Shown here: one piece after another, positions 1-11,150 of the stretch
How positions within the stretch are numbered: position 1 is the first letter of the stretch
How the letters are laid out: every line of letters begins with the position of its first letter
Source: Auriscalpium vulgare
Lineage: Eukaryota > Basidiomycota > Agaricomycetes > Russulales > Auriscalpiaceae
Assembly (NCBI GenBank): GCA_019915015.1
Contig: JAHBBC010000004.1
Coordinates: 1,426,001 to 1,490,000 of the forward strand
Length of the DNA: 64,000 bases
Reading direction: 5' to 3'
Program-made: the position numbers and the translations under genes
The notes under the pieces: generated by a model
What the model saw: the letters and a program-made list of their open reading frames with translations, nothing else
Told to the model about the DNA's origin: nothing
The model's database searches: none

Positions 1-308
1 GGTGTTCCTGGACGAGGTCGGCAAGGCGGGGACGGACGAGATGGCTGGCGTCACGCGCAACTCGCACGTCGTGTCGACTCTGTATCTGGGGCTTGTCGCG
101 GACTACTCGCGGCCGGAGATTGTGAAGCGCCTCGGGAAGTACATCTTTGGGTCGTCGAGGGTGACGTCTGAGGTGCTGGAAGGACTCGAGCATGCGGCAT
201 GGTTCAATCAAGGTCCGGATGTTGTCGCGGAGGTGACTGGTAGGTGTTGCTTGCCTGCATCTCCACAGTGTAACTGACAAGTCGAGCTCCTGAATAGACG
301 GCCTTTGA
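1..308 (+). CDS. 3' end of an unrecognised protein (partial)
   Basis: This is the C-terminal part of a gene that starts left of the window. An open frame from base 2 runs to about base 239. A likely intron follows (donor gtaggt at 240, branch-like taactgac, acceptor tag at 297), and a last short exon then reads D-G-L-stop at 306-308. The visible roughly 80 residues are soluble-looking, with a VVSTLYLGLVADYSRPEIV stretch and no motif I can assign to a family. An alternative acceptor inside the intron would give an even shorter tail. That it is a real coding end is fairly well supported by the continuous frame and the splice signals. The function is unknown to me. Confidence 0.5.
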
Positions 309-456
309 ACGCTACACACGCCCATGGCGCTGGCCTGGCCGCCGGTGTCGTAAATGCGAGGATTTCAATCGTCCCGCCAGCTCTCGAGATCTCATACCAC
401 CCCTGTATCATATACATAGAAATTGTATCCAATCGGAAATCAGAAGCCTTGCCGCC

Positions 457-2249
457 TTACACCTCTCCCAACCCCGCCATCGCGAACTTTTCCTCTTGCA
501 GACGGACCTCCACGCGCACGTCATCGCTCTCCTTACGCTCATTTCTATCACCCTGCACCCCATCGAAGTCCAGGTGTATCCTGCCCATCGACTCGGGGTC
601 GGTGACCTGCGTTTCGTCGTCGCGGAGCATCGTGCGGAAGCGCAGCTCAGTCGGGGGGCCGTCGCTCGGGGTGGTGAGGCTGCGCAGATTTCGCGGAATG
701 AGGGAGGGTTAAGTAGGGAAACAGGGGTGCACGTACTGGAACTCGGTGAATGGCCTGTAACTGGAGAGTGATCTGTACATCCGCGTTGCGCCTACCGTTA
801 GGATCGCGGCTGTGATAAGGCCGCGGTGAGCAAAGGGGTAAAGGAGATGAGAGATATTGAAGCACTTACACATCGTACTTTGGCACATCTACGTCAGCGC
901 AGAGTTGTGGTCAGGTCATCATAGAACAACTTCTCTAGCACGCACCACGTTCAATGCGTCTGACATAGACCATCGATGAGATGTCAGCATCTATAGAAGC
1001 TTTCGCGCGATGAGGTACGCGCACCATTGAGATCCAAGGCAAGGAGAACCTAAGAAACGCGCACGCAATCAATCTCTCGGTATGGTATACGCCAATGCTA
1101 TCACAGGAGACCTACCACAGCGGGGATTTCCGCCAACGCAGCGAGAGCGAGCCACATCAGCCCCTACGCCATCTCCCTGAGTACAGTTCCTCGAATGATT
1201 TGAAGCGCAAGCGTACGAACCTGGTGCCACAGCAGCGTAAACAGGTTGTGCGGACCTAACAGCTTGAGTTTGTCTTGCGGGCGATGCCTCATGATGCCGA
1301 CGAGCATCACGATAAGGAGAACTATGTCGGAGACCGCTATGCCAATGCCGTTGGCAAGGTTGTTGACTGTGTTTATGGGCATGCAGACACCGGCGAGTGG
1401 GTCGTATATTGACCGAACCTGATGTGATATATATTGAGTGGATGGCGGAGACGGGAAAATGTCGCCGAGAAGCACTCACCAGAGTAATGTCTACGTTGAT
1501 GCGAGAATGAATTGAGCATAAACAATATTTCCAAGGTCATGGTAGTGTTGGACGCACGGCGGACATTCAGGGCGAAGCTTCCAATCCAGACGGTCATGGA
1601 GAGCACAGATACGTAGACGTTGCGGTCCCAGATGGCTATGCTGTGACGGTGGTTAGCACGTCGGCGGGGAGTGTGATTACTCGTCGGAAACTCACATCCG
1701 CAGGATAATGATAGACGACGCGAGGCTCATGGCGATGTACCCCCAGGTCTACGCAGGCGGATTCAATATGCTGGCCTCGATTGTTGAGCATATTACCACT
1801 CACGTATACCGCTACATCCCACGCCTCAGAATGATCGACTAGAATAAATACCGCGAGCAACTAGAAGGCCAAAAATGGCACGCACTCTGCAATTCGTCAA
1901 GCCAGTGAAGTCCTTCGGGACGATGATGCATACGAAGCTGATGACCGTAGAAATCCGGCACCACACGTATATCCAGATCGTCCATCGGTATGTTCGGCGT
2001 CCCGTGAGTACAGCGAGCTCGTATTTGCACGTCACAACGACTTCCCAGCTGCGAAGATTATTCGCCACAGGTGGTCAGCAGAAGTTGCTTCAAGCTAGCG
2101 AGAGGTACCCACATAATGATGCCGGTCACGACGTGGATCAGGCGTATAGAAGCCACTGTGGGCCGTAAGTTGGACGGTCTCGCGTCCGGGGAGAGAAAGT
2201 ACGCACAGTAGTCCTTGGCGACGAGGACAGGGTCTCTCCAGTTTGGCAT
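457..2249 (-). CDS. Seven-helix membrane protein of an uncharacterised basidiomycete family
   Basis: This is a multi-exon gene encoding a polytopic, receptor-like membrane protein. The start is MPNWRDPVLVAKDY at 2249. Spliced exons read LIHVVTGIIIWEVVVTCKYE, then LTGRRTYRWTIWIY (about 2000), then a helix with a TNC motif. A later exon carries CMPINTVNN followed by the helix IGIAVSDIVLLIVMLVGIMR (about 1300). The last helix ends in ATRMYRSLSSYR (about 780). The C-terminal tail is hydrophilic and acidic (TELRFRTMLRDDETQVTDPE...) and ends GLGEV-stop at 457-459. From memory, the combination of (I)WE..TT-like helix, YRWTIWIY, a cytosolic loop and ATRMYRSL is typical of a large, unnamed Agaricomycete 7-TM family. 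Exon borders in the middle are approximate, and the ligand and role are unknown. Confidence 0.75.
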
Positions 2250-3862
2250 TGTGCTCACCCTTGCGGTATGGCCTCGGAATAAACGTGGTGTGGACAAGGA
2301 AAAGGGCCAGTTGTCTTCGCCATAAATGGTGAGTGATATATATGAGGAGGAGGGCCAGGTGAGCTTCGCGATGTTGGCATCGTACAAACCGGGCACGTTT
2401 ACATTTACCCTAAGGTGCCTTAGTGCAGAAAAATAACACTGCGGTACGTAGCGACGTGCCGTGAAAGCTGGAGAGAAATGCTGATTGTGGCGAGGGGATG
2501 GGCGCAACTACGCCAGTGGGTGGCGGATACGCGCCGGTGCTTTTTACGCTGATTTGGGTGGACGTTAGCGACCTCAAGGCGCGTGTGACTTTCTGTCGGT
2601 AAAGACAGTTAGAGCTTGCCATCTTAACCTAGGCAAGAGTATCCAATCCACAATCCAAAGCACTGTATTCAAGATGGCGATTGAACGCGCGTCGCGACTC
2701 GCAGCGAAAGATAATATTCTAGAGCTTCGACCGAGATACGCATATTCCAAACACGCACCTAGCCAGCCCACCCCTGAGCCTAACTGTGTTGGGCATGCCC
2801 GTCCAGTGAATCCAGTAAGTTCTCCTCGACTGGCCTTCCATGTCACCAAAATCGCCATTGGCCAACCACCCTTCGGAGAAAATGCCCTCGCCTGAGCTCA
2901 CCTAGCGCGTAGAGCAAGTCTCGGAGAGACAGGGAGGTGCAAGCCATTGCAGCCTTGCAGGTGAGCCTGAGGTTGACCTAGACTCCGTTGCCGGTCTTGC
3001 GGTTGTTGCGTCCGCCAGCAAGGTTTCGCGACTGTTTCGCGACTATCGGCTATCCCGGCGAGCCCGATCCCAGTGCCCCCTGACACCGCCCACGTGATTG
3101 GGCGACCCCTGGTGACTGCCACTGCCAACGCGACTCGGAGTCGTCTCCCTCCAAGCAACCTCCAAGCACCATCCGCCGCTTGCCTGTATAACCACGGACA
3201 ATTTTGTTCTTTATGCGCCCATATACTTGTAATGCTTGGCTCTGTGTGGCGTGGTGGCCGAGTCCCCGTGGTGAGACTGGATTTGACTTCTTACGACAAG
3301 TCCCGGGATACCGTCACTGCAGATCGCGGCTCTTCAGCCAGCGCTCTGCTTGCCGAAATTATCATATTGTGGCAACACACTCCGGCTACGTATACTGGGA
3401 GCCTCGTTTCTCTGGAATACTGATCTTCCTTTCGACAGTGGCGAAACAGCCCCATACCGCAATATATCCATAGTTTCGACTGCACTGGGATCTCGCAATA
3501 CGGGGGAACCTCACTGGTTTCGACTTCTCAGCGCTTTTCCCGGGTCATCCTTTCAGCGTTGAGGTGGAGCATCTCCTTTCGTATGTTGATTCTGCTCCCG
3601 CAAGCTCATCAGAGTGCCCTAGTCTTCCTCTCGCTAGTTGGGAGCCGATCGGACCGCCGCGGGCTATCACTTCTGCGGACACGCCGAGGTTCGTCAGCGC
3701 GCGCTCGTACCGTGATCTGTGTCGGCAGACCTCGGTAAGGGAATATTCGACGGTATGCTCCGTCTTGGGGGTCTCTTAATGGTAACGGTACCGCCGTGGG
3801 TATTCTTCTCCTGTCTCGTCTATTCCATGTGCGGAAAGTATACGAGTGGGAGCCCAGATGTG
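2250..3862. other. Intergenic; no gene recognised
   Basis: Only short overlapping open frames occur here on both strands. None shows family motifs, a convincing intron pattern or a signal peptide. The first 200 bases should hold the promoter of the 7-TM gene to the left. Confidence 0.5.
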
Positions 3863-4182
3863 CTACATATGAACAAGACAACGATAACACGAGCACTGTA
3901 TGCCTGGAAAAGCTGAGTGCGAGGTAAGCAATTGACAGCAAACTTCCGTACCTGGTGCTCGACGGTGCAACACGTTGCTCAATTGCGCTTGAGCCAATCG
4001 TTGAGGCGAATACGTGGAACGAGACCGTCCCCTGCACCAAGTGAGCATGTACGTTGATCCTGCTCGCAGTCAGCTCAAGAACATAACTGACCAGGGGCTC
4101 TCTGTTCAACAGGTAGCGCTTGACCATTAATCGTCAGCATGGCCAGGACCAGGATGCTCGAAGAGACGGAGGAAAAGCGCAT
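3863..4182 (-). CDS. Putative small secreted cysteine-rich protein
   Basis: A start at 4182 opens with MRFSSVSSSILVLAMLTING, a textbook signal peptide, followed by QALPVEQRAPG. The frame stops soon after unless an intron with donor gtcagt is removed. Two acceptors keep the frame: a 32-nt removal ending gcgagcag, or a longer one ending just before GTACGGAAG. Both lead into the same tail, TEVCCQLLTSHSAFPGIQCS followed by CYRCLVHM-stop at 3863, giving a short mature protein with CC and CxCxxC. Signal peptide plus cysteines is the usual look of fungal small secreted proteins. I know no family for it. The splice choice, and so the mature length, is uncertain. Confidence 0.42.
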
Positions 4183-4894
4183 GACGTGCAAGTAAGGAGT
4201 TGAAGTTCGATCGTGATGGGTAAACTGGAGCGTCCGGTTGCTGAGCTTTTGTAGCGTAGTGCGCAGACTCTTCGTGCTCGGCATCCAGTCCCACGGGAGT
4301 CGGACGTTGCTCCTGAGTACCAGCACTTCAATCATAACCCGGTGATCCGATTCCTCATGGAGCAAGTTGCAAGTCAAACTCGCAAACTATTTGACCGTGT
4401 GAGCGACCTCGACATCAGTCGCGCGAATGAAGCAGCTGCGCACACCGTGGGCTGACACCCTGTACGAGACAGCTATCGCGCGAGCGCCGCAGGGCAGATA
4501 GACAAGCGGTGGGAAAAGTTGGAGGATCTCGCTGGTATGTGATCCGGGCAGTACTATGAGCATGGTTGCGCTTTGGCCTGTCTGTCATTCGTCGGAATCA
4601 GGAATTGAAGCTGCTGGGGACGTTCTGTGTTGCGATCAATCCGGAAAAAGATAGCGTGAGCGGCGTTCTGGTGGTCAATCAAATGCTCGGGCGTGGTGGA
4701 TGTTGACACTGTTATGGACTGCTGTACAGTTTCTTCACGCCTTCAACTTACCTGCAGCACGTTGGCCGCGTACGAGATGGGATGTGACGTGCTGTGCGGG
4801 AGCGCCTCGAAGTTCATTGAAGCCGCATGCTGTCCGGGAGGCTGAGACGCTAAATGTACACAGTATCACTACACACATCCGATTCGACCGTACA
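4183..4894. other. Intergenic; no gene recognised
   Basis: The region lies between the secreted-protein candidate and the LRR gene. No coding frame with family features or regulatory repeat was seen. Confidence 0.45.
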
Positions 4895-6247
4895 CTAGTA
4901 GCTACGCCATTCAATCAGACCATGCTCACTCCCCGGCACAACTCGTTGCGGACTTTTCAGTGCCCGGACACGCCGGTCCAGGATACAATCCGTGATATAC
5001 ATACGCCGCTCCGTTGCGAGCTGACGGCTATTGTTGCGGCCGAGGACCGCTGAGCGCAACGTCTGAACAACCTCCACCCCGTCTCCGCGCCCATCAGGCC
5101 CTGTGTTGGCCACCAACTCGCAGTCCTTCACCGTCATCGCCGAAAGACGCGACAAGAGGTCCTGGAATCGCGCGAACTGGTTGCGAGCCTGGAACGAGAG
5201 GCTGTACGGTGCTTCCGTGAGGATGCCCAAGTCCGTGAGCGCAGGAAGGATCTCGAGAAAGTCGATCCACGGGAACTCGGGGAGGAACATCTGGTGATCG
5301 AAATCGATGGTATGTATCAGGTCCTTCGAGAACAGGTTGGCAAAGAGAAAGAGCAAGTCCTCGCGATTGAGCAGTGCCGGGGTGGTGAAGGAAAGCTTGC
5401 TCTCCCTCGGGAGGTTGCCCGTGGCGGCGTTCTTGCGGTCGTGATATGCGAAATCGGTGAGGAAGCCAGTGCGCCAGTCGTCCTGTGGCGGGCCCACGGT
5501 CACAATCGCGGATCTGTACGCGCCGCCGCCGGGGCGATTGGTGAATCGGCGCAGGATGTGACCGAGCGTTATGATATCGGCGTAGGGAAAGGCAGAGTCA
5601 TCGCAATTGAGCTCGACTTCGAAGACTTCGAGACGTAGAGGCAGTTCGAGGCGAGACAATGCAGTGACGATTGTGCGTGATGGACCGGCAAGGGCGAGTT
5701 GTGTGAGGCGCCGAAGGTTCAGATGCAAAAAATTGGGGGGCCGGGGAGCGACGGCAGGAATGGCGTTTGTCAGCGTCAACTCTGACAAGTTGGGCATCAG
5801 CGCAAGCGTGGTGAACATCTCGTCCTGGCTCGCCCAGACGACGCCACAGTGGTCCAAAATCAGCTTCTCCAGAAACACTAGGCGCGTGCGGAGGAATGGC
5901 GACGTGGGGCTGATCCTCGTGTGGTAGAGTTTCAGTTCCTGAAGGGGGGCGGGCACTGTTCCATGGAAGAAATCGTCGGTGAAGTCGAATGTTTGCCCCT
6001 GCCCGACGTCTTGCCGAATTTCGATGATGCGTAATTTGGGGGCTTTCCCGAATTTGAGGAGCTCCATGTAGGCCGCGTCGGCTCCGGAGAGACATAGCTC
6101 TTGCAGCTCGGTTATATTCTGTACGACTGCGGGCGTTACGGTCAGGGCGCCGGCGGCAGTCTTCTGACTTCGGGTCGAGGAACGAGTCTGAGGCTTGGTA
6201 GCCGGCGGCAGGTGGGCTTTGAGGACCGGTTTGCGAGAGGATGTCAT
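4895..6247 (-). CDS. Leucine-rich-repeat protein resembling the C-terminal half of F-box/LRR proteins
   Basis: This is a single uninterrupted frame of 450 codons, with an ATG at 6245-6247 and a stop at 4895-4897. Residues 1-35 are basic, Ser/Thr/Lys-rich and low complexity. From about residue 45 the sequence shows irregular LRR units: ITELQELCLSGADAAYMELL, PLQELKLYHTRISPTSPF, FLEKLILDHCGVVW, MPNLSELTLTNA and LRRLTQLALAGPS. A C-terminal globular part contains FPWIDFLEILPALTDL. This resembles the C-terminal region of the large polypore F-box families that act as SCF ubiquitin-ligase substrate receptors. No F-box helix (LPxExLxxI-like) precedes the repeats, so binding to Skp1 cannot be inferred. 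It may be a 5'-truncated family member, or an upstream exon may have been missed. The intact long frame argues that the LRR part is still coding. Confidence 0.75.
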   Translation of the reverse strand: MTSSRKPVLKAHLPPATKPQTRSSTRSQKTAAGALTVTPAVVQNITELQELCLSGADAAYMELLKFGKAPKLRIIEIRQDVGQGQTFDFTDDFFHGTVPAPLQELKLYHTRISPTSPFLRTRLVFLEKLILDHCGVVWASQDEMFTTLALMPNLSELTLTNAIPAVAPRPPNFLHLNLRRLTQLALAGPSRTIVTALSRLELPLRLEVFEVELNCDDSAFPYADIITLGHILRRFTNRPGGGAYRSAIVTVGPPQDDWRTGFLTDFAYHDRKNAATGNLPRESKLSFTTPALLNREDLLFLFANLFSKDLIHTIDFDHQMFLPEFPWIDFLEILPALTDLGILTEAPYSLSFQARNQFARFQDLLSRLSAMTVKDCELVANTGPDGRGDGVEVVQTLRSAVLGRNNSRQLATERRMYITDCILDRRVRALKSPQRVVPGSEHGLIEWRSY

Positions 6248-6955
6248 AGTGAAGACTAGTCTGTAGTGGAGGAAGGGAAAGAGTTTGGAACGACACAGGA
6301 CGGTTCAAATAGCACTCACGCAGATAGCAACGCTACACAGCTTTATGCGCTTTGATTACAACAGGGCCGCCTGTCTCTTGTTCTTTTGCTTGTTTTACCG
6401 TAATAAGCGCAGTCTTGTCGCCGCCGCACGACAGCCATGCGAAGCTATCCGAGCGCTGACACCGCATGCATCTTCGTAGCTCTTGGTGGAAGCGGGTGCT
6501 GGCTTGCAATCACCAGCGCAGGAGGTCTCCCAAGATACTTGCGCGGTGTGTGGCATAGTCGTAAGGACCAAGATGAGATGTGGCGAGACATGAGAGCATC
6601 GTGACCCCGATGCAGAGGGAATGGAACGAATCCAAGAGCAGAGCTGTATTGCATCGCGAGAGAGATGAAGGAAAGAGCTCTCGGCAGACGCCGGTTTTTT
6701 TGTTTGTCGCAACCGACTGTCACTCAGGGCCTCTGCTCCTAGCTCTGACCAGTGTTAACCAGCACTTCCGTTTCTCCCATGTCCGCTGCTGTGCCACGGG
6801 GCTCCTTGGCTTGCACCGGCGTGTGTGCGTTTGGTGCACCAATTTTCAGCTTCGAGATGCCAACAGGCTGTGAAGAAAACTGCAGGGCGGCGGCGACGGC
6901 GGCGGCGCGGCGCTGACTTGTCTCCGCGAACGTGGTGCGTGCGGTGCTTGCGCTT
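6248..6955. other. Intergenic; no gene recognised
   Basis: The region holds the upstream sequence of the LRR gene. Short frames on both strands lack any supporting feature. Confidence 0.4.
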
Positions 6956-7520
6956 GCTATTGCCTTACTTATATCGCATTCATCCGGGAGCAGAAGAGCC
7001 TATCCGGCCGCCACGATCAAGCGCCTTGAACATGCTGTGAAACAGGCCCTCGGCTCGAGGAAAAGCGCAAGGGCACCAAGCCGACCGACCGCCGGTCGCA
7101 GCAAGCTGATGGATATGGCCATCATTGCAGTGAGAGCTGTGCGCTCGAGCAGGAGTCGCCGCTGGGACGTAAACGGTCAGAGACCTTGGTGCAGAGTTGG
7201 GCCGCCGGAGGCGACAGCAGCGGCATTGAGGTACGTATATACACCGCTTTCTTGAGATACGATCCATCTGATCGTCACCTACGAGCAGTTCGCGGTTACC
7301 TCCGAGTTGGTGTCCAGCGCGCCTGTGCCATTGTGGAGCCGACCGCATTCTTGCCCACCAGCGCACCGCGTGCCTCCTTACTCGAACTATCGCCCTGCCA
7401 GTGTCTGAGACCTGAGCTGTGGTACACCTTGTCAGCACTTAGTATTGCATTCAGCACGAGTGGCGTTTATATTATCTCTGAACGCCCACGAGCGATGTTG
7501 GTATGCGCGACGGAGTCAGT
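6956..7520 (+). repeat. Dispersed repeat R1, copy a (degenerate)
   Basis: The core shares blocks with three other copies (12.5-13.3, 18.3-19.3 and 50.6-51.7 kb). Shared features include atcaagcgccttgaa, an alternating Arg/Ala-rich reading IKRLEHAVKQALG, gaggtacgt, and ccatctgatcgtcacc followed by gagcagttcgcggtt. This copy is the most diverged and has small insertions. Its tail, with cgtttatattatctctgaac then cgcccacgag, matches the end of copy b at about 13,240. The function is unknown. It lies just downstream of laccase 1. Confidence 0.65.
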
Positions 7521-7868
7521 GGAGATCTTTCTTGCTACCTAAAGTTTTTGCGCCATGGATCTACGAAAGTCATGACTGTCTATTGGGTAGAAGTACTGAC
7601 GCATAAGCTGACTGGGGACAAATAGCTCGTCTGGTAAGTTACTATCCGCCGAGGATGCGAGACTGTACTACGACTCGGAGGGAATACCAAACAAGCTTCT
7701 GCTAATACCGGCACGCCACGCTTTCTCTGACTCTCGGCACACAACGACATTCATTGCGCGATATCCACATTGAATTAGGGTATGAGGGTATACGGTAAAT
7801 TGCGAGAGATGGAATGAGGCGCGCATGCAGAGTCAGAAAGCATTCAAGACGTGCAAGTCCGGAATGAT
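7521..7868. other. 3' flank of laccase 1; no gene seen
   Basis: No coding feature was seen. The last tens of bases before 7869 still resemble the 3' flank of laccase 2, and similarity fades further out. Confidence 0.4.
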
Positions 7869-10512
7869 TCAAGAGTTGCTTTTGAGGAAATTGTTGTATA
7901 GCGGGCAGAGATCCTGCCACGCCTCTGTGGAGCGAAAAAATCAGCAACAGGCACTACACGCGCAACAAGAGTGACATACTGGGGACAGGATCCCTTGAAA
8001 GGGTATCGTGGGCATCCTCCACGAACACCACAGCAAATCCACTGCACGCGTTTTTCAGTCCATTGTTCAGTCATGCGCAACAATATTTACGCACAGGGTG
8101 AGATGCCAATCTATGTGACAGTGGAAGAACCACGGCCCGGGGTTATCGGTGACGAAGCGGATGGTCACCTCGTCGTTGAGGGAGTCCCCAATGGTGACAA
8201 CGTCACGAACGACCGGATTGTCGAAGTTGTACGTCGCATTGCCGGCGCTGCGTACGACAGAGAAGGCGTGCTAAGGGTAACAGCATCAAACACTAATACA
8301 ACTTGAAGGACATCGGACGAGATACGCACTCCGTGCAGGTGAACTGGGTGCTGCACAGGAATAAGTAGATGTCTTGCAGTCATGTGCAGGAGTAACTCAC
8401 TGGGCCAGCGAAAGAGCCGCCGGGAATGACGAGTTCCACAACCTTGTTTGGGGCGAGGCCGTAGTAGCTGCCCTTCGGCAAGAGATCCTGCGCCGAGGTA
8501 GCCCCACTCAGAATCTGGAGGAGGGCTGGGAGGCTAGGGGGGTCGTATGTGGCGTTGTTGATGTAAAATTTGAGGGGTGGGGTAGTCTGTGCATCTCGCG
8601 TGTAAGAGGGCTGTATGTCATACTGACGAAGCGGTGGGAATTACGATGGAAACGTCCAGTCGGATGTTGATATCGGCGCCGCCAGGTACGGGCTTCCCAG
8701 GCTAGGCAGGAACGAGGGCGCATCAATTGACGATGCAAGGGAACAAAACGTTTGGTCGCATACCGCGCGTGCATTATTGAGAGGCTGTGTACAGCTTGTC
8801 AGCGGCGACTCGACATATAAGAAAGAGATAATTTACGTGGAGGTTCGTCTCGATGAGCGGCAGGCGAAGGGTGCTCGACGTTGTCGGATCACAATCAGGC
8901 GCCTCGGCGTACCGAAGAATGGCAGAGTTCTGGCCGTCCGTAACGCTCGACACGGGACTACTGGCGTCCAAGGTGTCGATGGGTACCGAGCGGATCCCTG
9001 TGAACACTCGGTTAGCAAATACCTGCGTGCAACCTGAAGCTATAAGACATACAGTAGTTTCCTATCGGTTGATTGGCATGCAACTGTATGTAGTTCAGAT
9101 TAGTTAGTGTTCCGAATCTCTACGTCAGAGCGGACAGCAACAACTTACGACCAAGGAGTAACGTTGCCCTAGAACTCTAGCTTCAGAAGGCGGAAGAAAA
9201 GCAAAAAACCAATGGACGACTTGCCTGCGAAGATCTGAAGATTGTCGATGACCAGCGGGTGCACGTTATTGCCGTCCACCTCGATGATTGTCAAGAGGTG
9301 CTGGTCAACGTGGAAAGTGAATGTCGAATCGCAAGAGATCGAAACGACGCGGAATCGGTAGCTGGCGGCGGGTCAGACCGCCATAATGAGTGAAGGTGGA
9401 AGTTACTTACCGCTTGCCCTTCACGACGTTCACTACAGAGAGCGGAACGTCTTTTGGTCCGTCTGGATAGCGACCCTTTCCGTTGATAAGTCCTGTCGCC
9501 CAAGCACTACGACCAAGAATGAGATGTGCACGCTTGGATCCAATGGGTTAAATTACGCACGGGATTCCATCGGCGGGCGGATTAAGGGACTTGTAATGAT
9601 ACCTGGTGGAATGAATGGATCAATATGAGCGAGGTATTGGACCCAGGATGGGCCGACTGACCAGTCGGCAAGCGTGATGACCGTGCTTTCTGGAGAGTCG
9701 ACAGCCGGTGAGTCAACGGTGAGTTTGATGAGAAAGATACTTACCATCATCAACATCGTAGAGGTGCCTGTGAGGGTCATCGTGATCGTAAATCACGATG
9801 GGGCCTCGTAACCCGTCGCAGTACTGGGTGGAGTAATGACTGTCAGAAGCCAAGTCAGGATATTTCACGCAGAGCATTGAGCGTGTTGCTACTCACCTGT
9901 GGTACCAGTATGTGCCCTGCAGTACGAGATGCACGGTTAGCCCAGCGAATACAAGGACCGAGATGATGAGGACGCACGGCTTGGTTGCGGGTATCAAAGT
10001 CGTATAAGAAGGAGTGTTCGGGAATTATGGGACACTGGTTGACGAAAGCTGCACCGTCTGCGTAGTTCGTTGTCTTCTGGAAGAGTCCGTGCCAATGCTG
10101 ATCGCAAATGCGTGAGACGACCAATGTGCAAGACCGAAGAAGCGCGATACGCACAATACTCGTAGGCAAGTCCATAGAGTTGTCGGTCAACTCGTCCTTG
10201 ACGTTGATTTTCATTCGATCTCCCTGGGCACCGCGAGTCCGTCAGCCAAAAGCGCACACGAATGAACTCCAGTAGCATACCTTGCGGGCCGTGATCAAAG
10301 GTCCCGGGAACGTCCCACCAGCGAGGACAGCGCTATACAGTACCCAAATCAGAAATGTCTCCATAGGATGCGTATCAGGTAGCTGACCTGCGTGAAAATC
10401 CATCCGGAGCGATGACCTTGTTGACGATGGGCAGGTCTGCGACGGGACCGAGGGCAGCGAGGGCTCCTACGCACAGAGAAGTCAAAATTACGACGAGTGA
10501 ATTTGACGACAT
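7869..10512 (-). CDS. Laccase 1 (secreted multicopper oxidase)
   Basis: This is a secreted benzenediol:oxygen oxidoreductase that oxidises phenolics while reducing O2 to water, and it should act outside the cell. The start at 10512 gives [20 protein letters not shown], a signal peptide, then [19 protein letters not shown]. All four copper signatures are present across many small exons: [20 protein letters not shown] (L1), [17 protein letters not shown] (L2, the first H-S split by an intron), HPVHLHG (L3) and [15 protein letters not shown] (L4). The residue ten places after the L4 cysteine is Phe, as in high-potential fungal laccases. The end is [16 protein letters not shown] at 7869-7871. One intron (donor near 9224) uses GC instead of GT. 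Exon joins I checked keep the frame, so the gene looks intact. It is paralogous to laccase 2 at 53.2 kb. Confidence 0.93.
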
Positions 10513-10644
10513 CCTCGTCAGAGACTACGAAAGCACGGAGATGTGTTAGTGGGAGTGTCCTGGACGCTGGTCTTATACCTTCTGGCTATGATGGAAGCCA
10601 CTCTCGGCTGTCATTAGCGTGCCATAACATCAAACGCGTTGAAA
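10513..10644. promoter_or_regulatory. Upstream region of laccase 1, conserved in laccase 2
   Basis: The roughly 130 bp upstream of the start match the same position before laccase 2. Shared sequence includes cttccatcatngccagaa, then gtataagaccanc (TATA-like, read on the gene strand) and ccaggacactccca. The TATAA-like element is thus retained in both paralogues and probably marks the core promoter. In laccase 2 the short string catggccagaacgtat is additionally duplicated next to it (53,097-53,125). Confidence 0.5.
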
Positions 10645-10895
10645 ACGCTGGGAGATGGACGCGCGGTTAGAAGAATCATCGTGAGGCATAACAAACAACG
10701 GCATTTGCTCCCGTCGACGCTGAGACCGGCGACACCGAACACGCGCCCAGGTGGTGATCCATGAGCGCTGATGGATAGGATGAGCAACGCTGGGAGATGG
10801 ATGCGAAGGATCGTCGTGAGGCGTCGAACAAACAACGGCATTCGCTTCCGTCCACTCTGAGACCGGCGGCCCGAACACGCGCCTAGGTGGCGATG
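10645..10895. repeat. Tandem duplication of about 115-140 bp in the laccase 1 upstream region
   Basis: Two adjacent units share gctgggagatgga, then cgtgaggc, aacaaacaacggcatt, ctgagaccggcg and gaacacgcgcc. They start near 10,648 and 10,790 and end near 10,752 and 10,885. The right arm has only one equivalent unit (about 52,950-53,050), so the duplication happened after the arms separated, or one unit was lost there. Confidence 0.75.
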
Positions 10896-11018
10896 GCTTA
10901 GCTTTCAGCAACAAGCGCGTAGGAGCGCGCCAAAGATGTGCGAATCTTGAGGAAAGCTGAACCCGAGCGCTACACCGTAGTAGGTGAGCCCTCCCATTGA
11001 CGTAATTTAACGGTGGCT

Positions 11019-11150
11019 TCCCGGCGGCTTCTCTTATTTCCCTGGGCCCCCAGCAGGTAAGAGTGAGGCGAAGGGCTTCCATTGTACATGCTTCCAGGCG
11101 GCTTCTCATTTTTCCTAGCCAGCAGGTTAGAGTGAGGCGGCTTCCATAAC
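11019..11150. repeat. Two tandem units of about 60-70 bp
   Basis: The unit contains ggcggcttctc, ccagcaggt, agagtgaggcg and cttccat. It occurs at about 11,021-11,083 and 11,096-11,149. No coding role is evident. Confidence 0.65.

Noticed and set aside
5598..6308. 236-codon minus-strand frame overlapping the LRR gene
   Set aside because: It is a shadow of the LRR gene in another frame.
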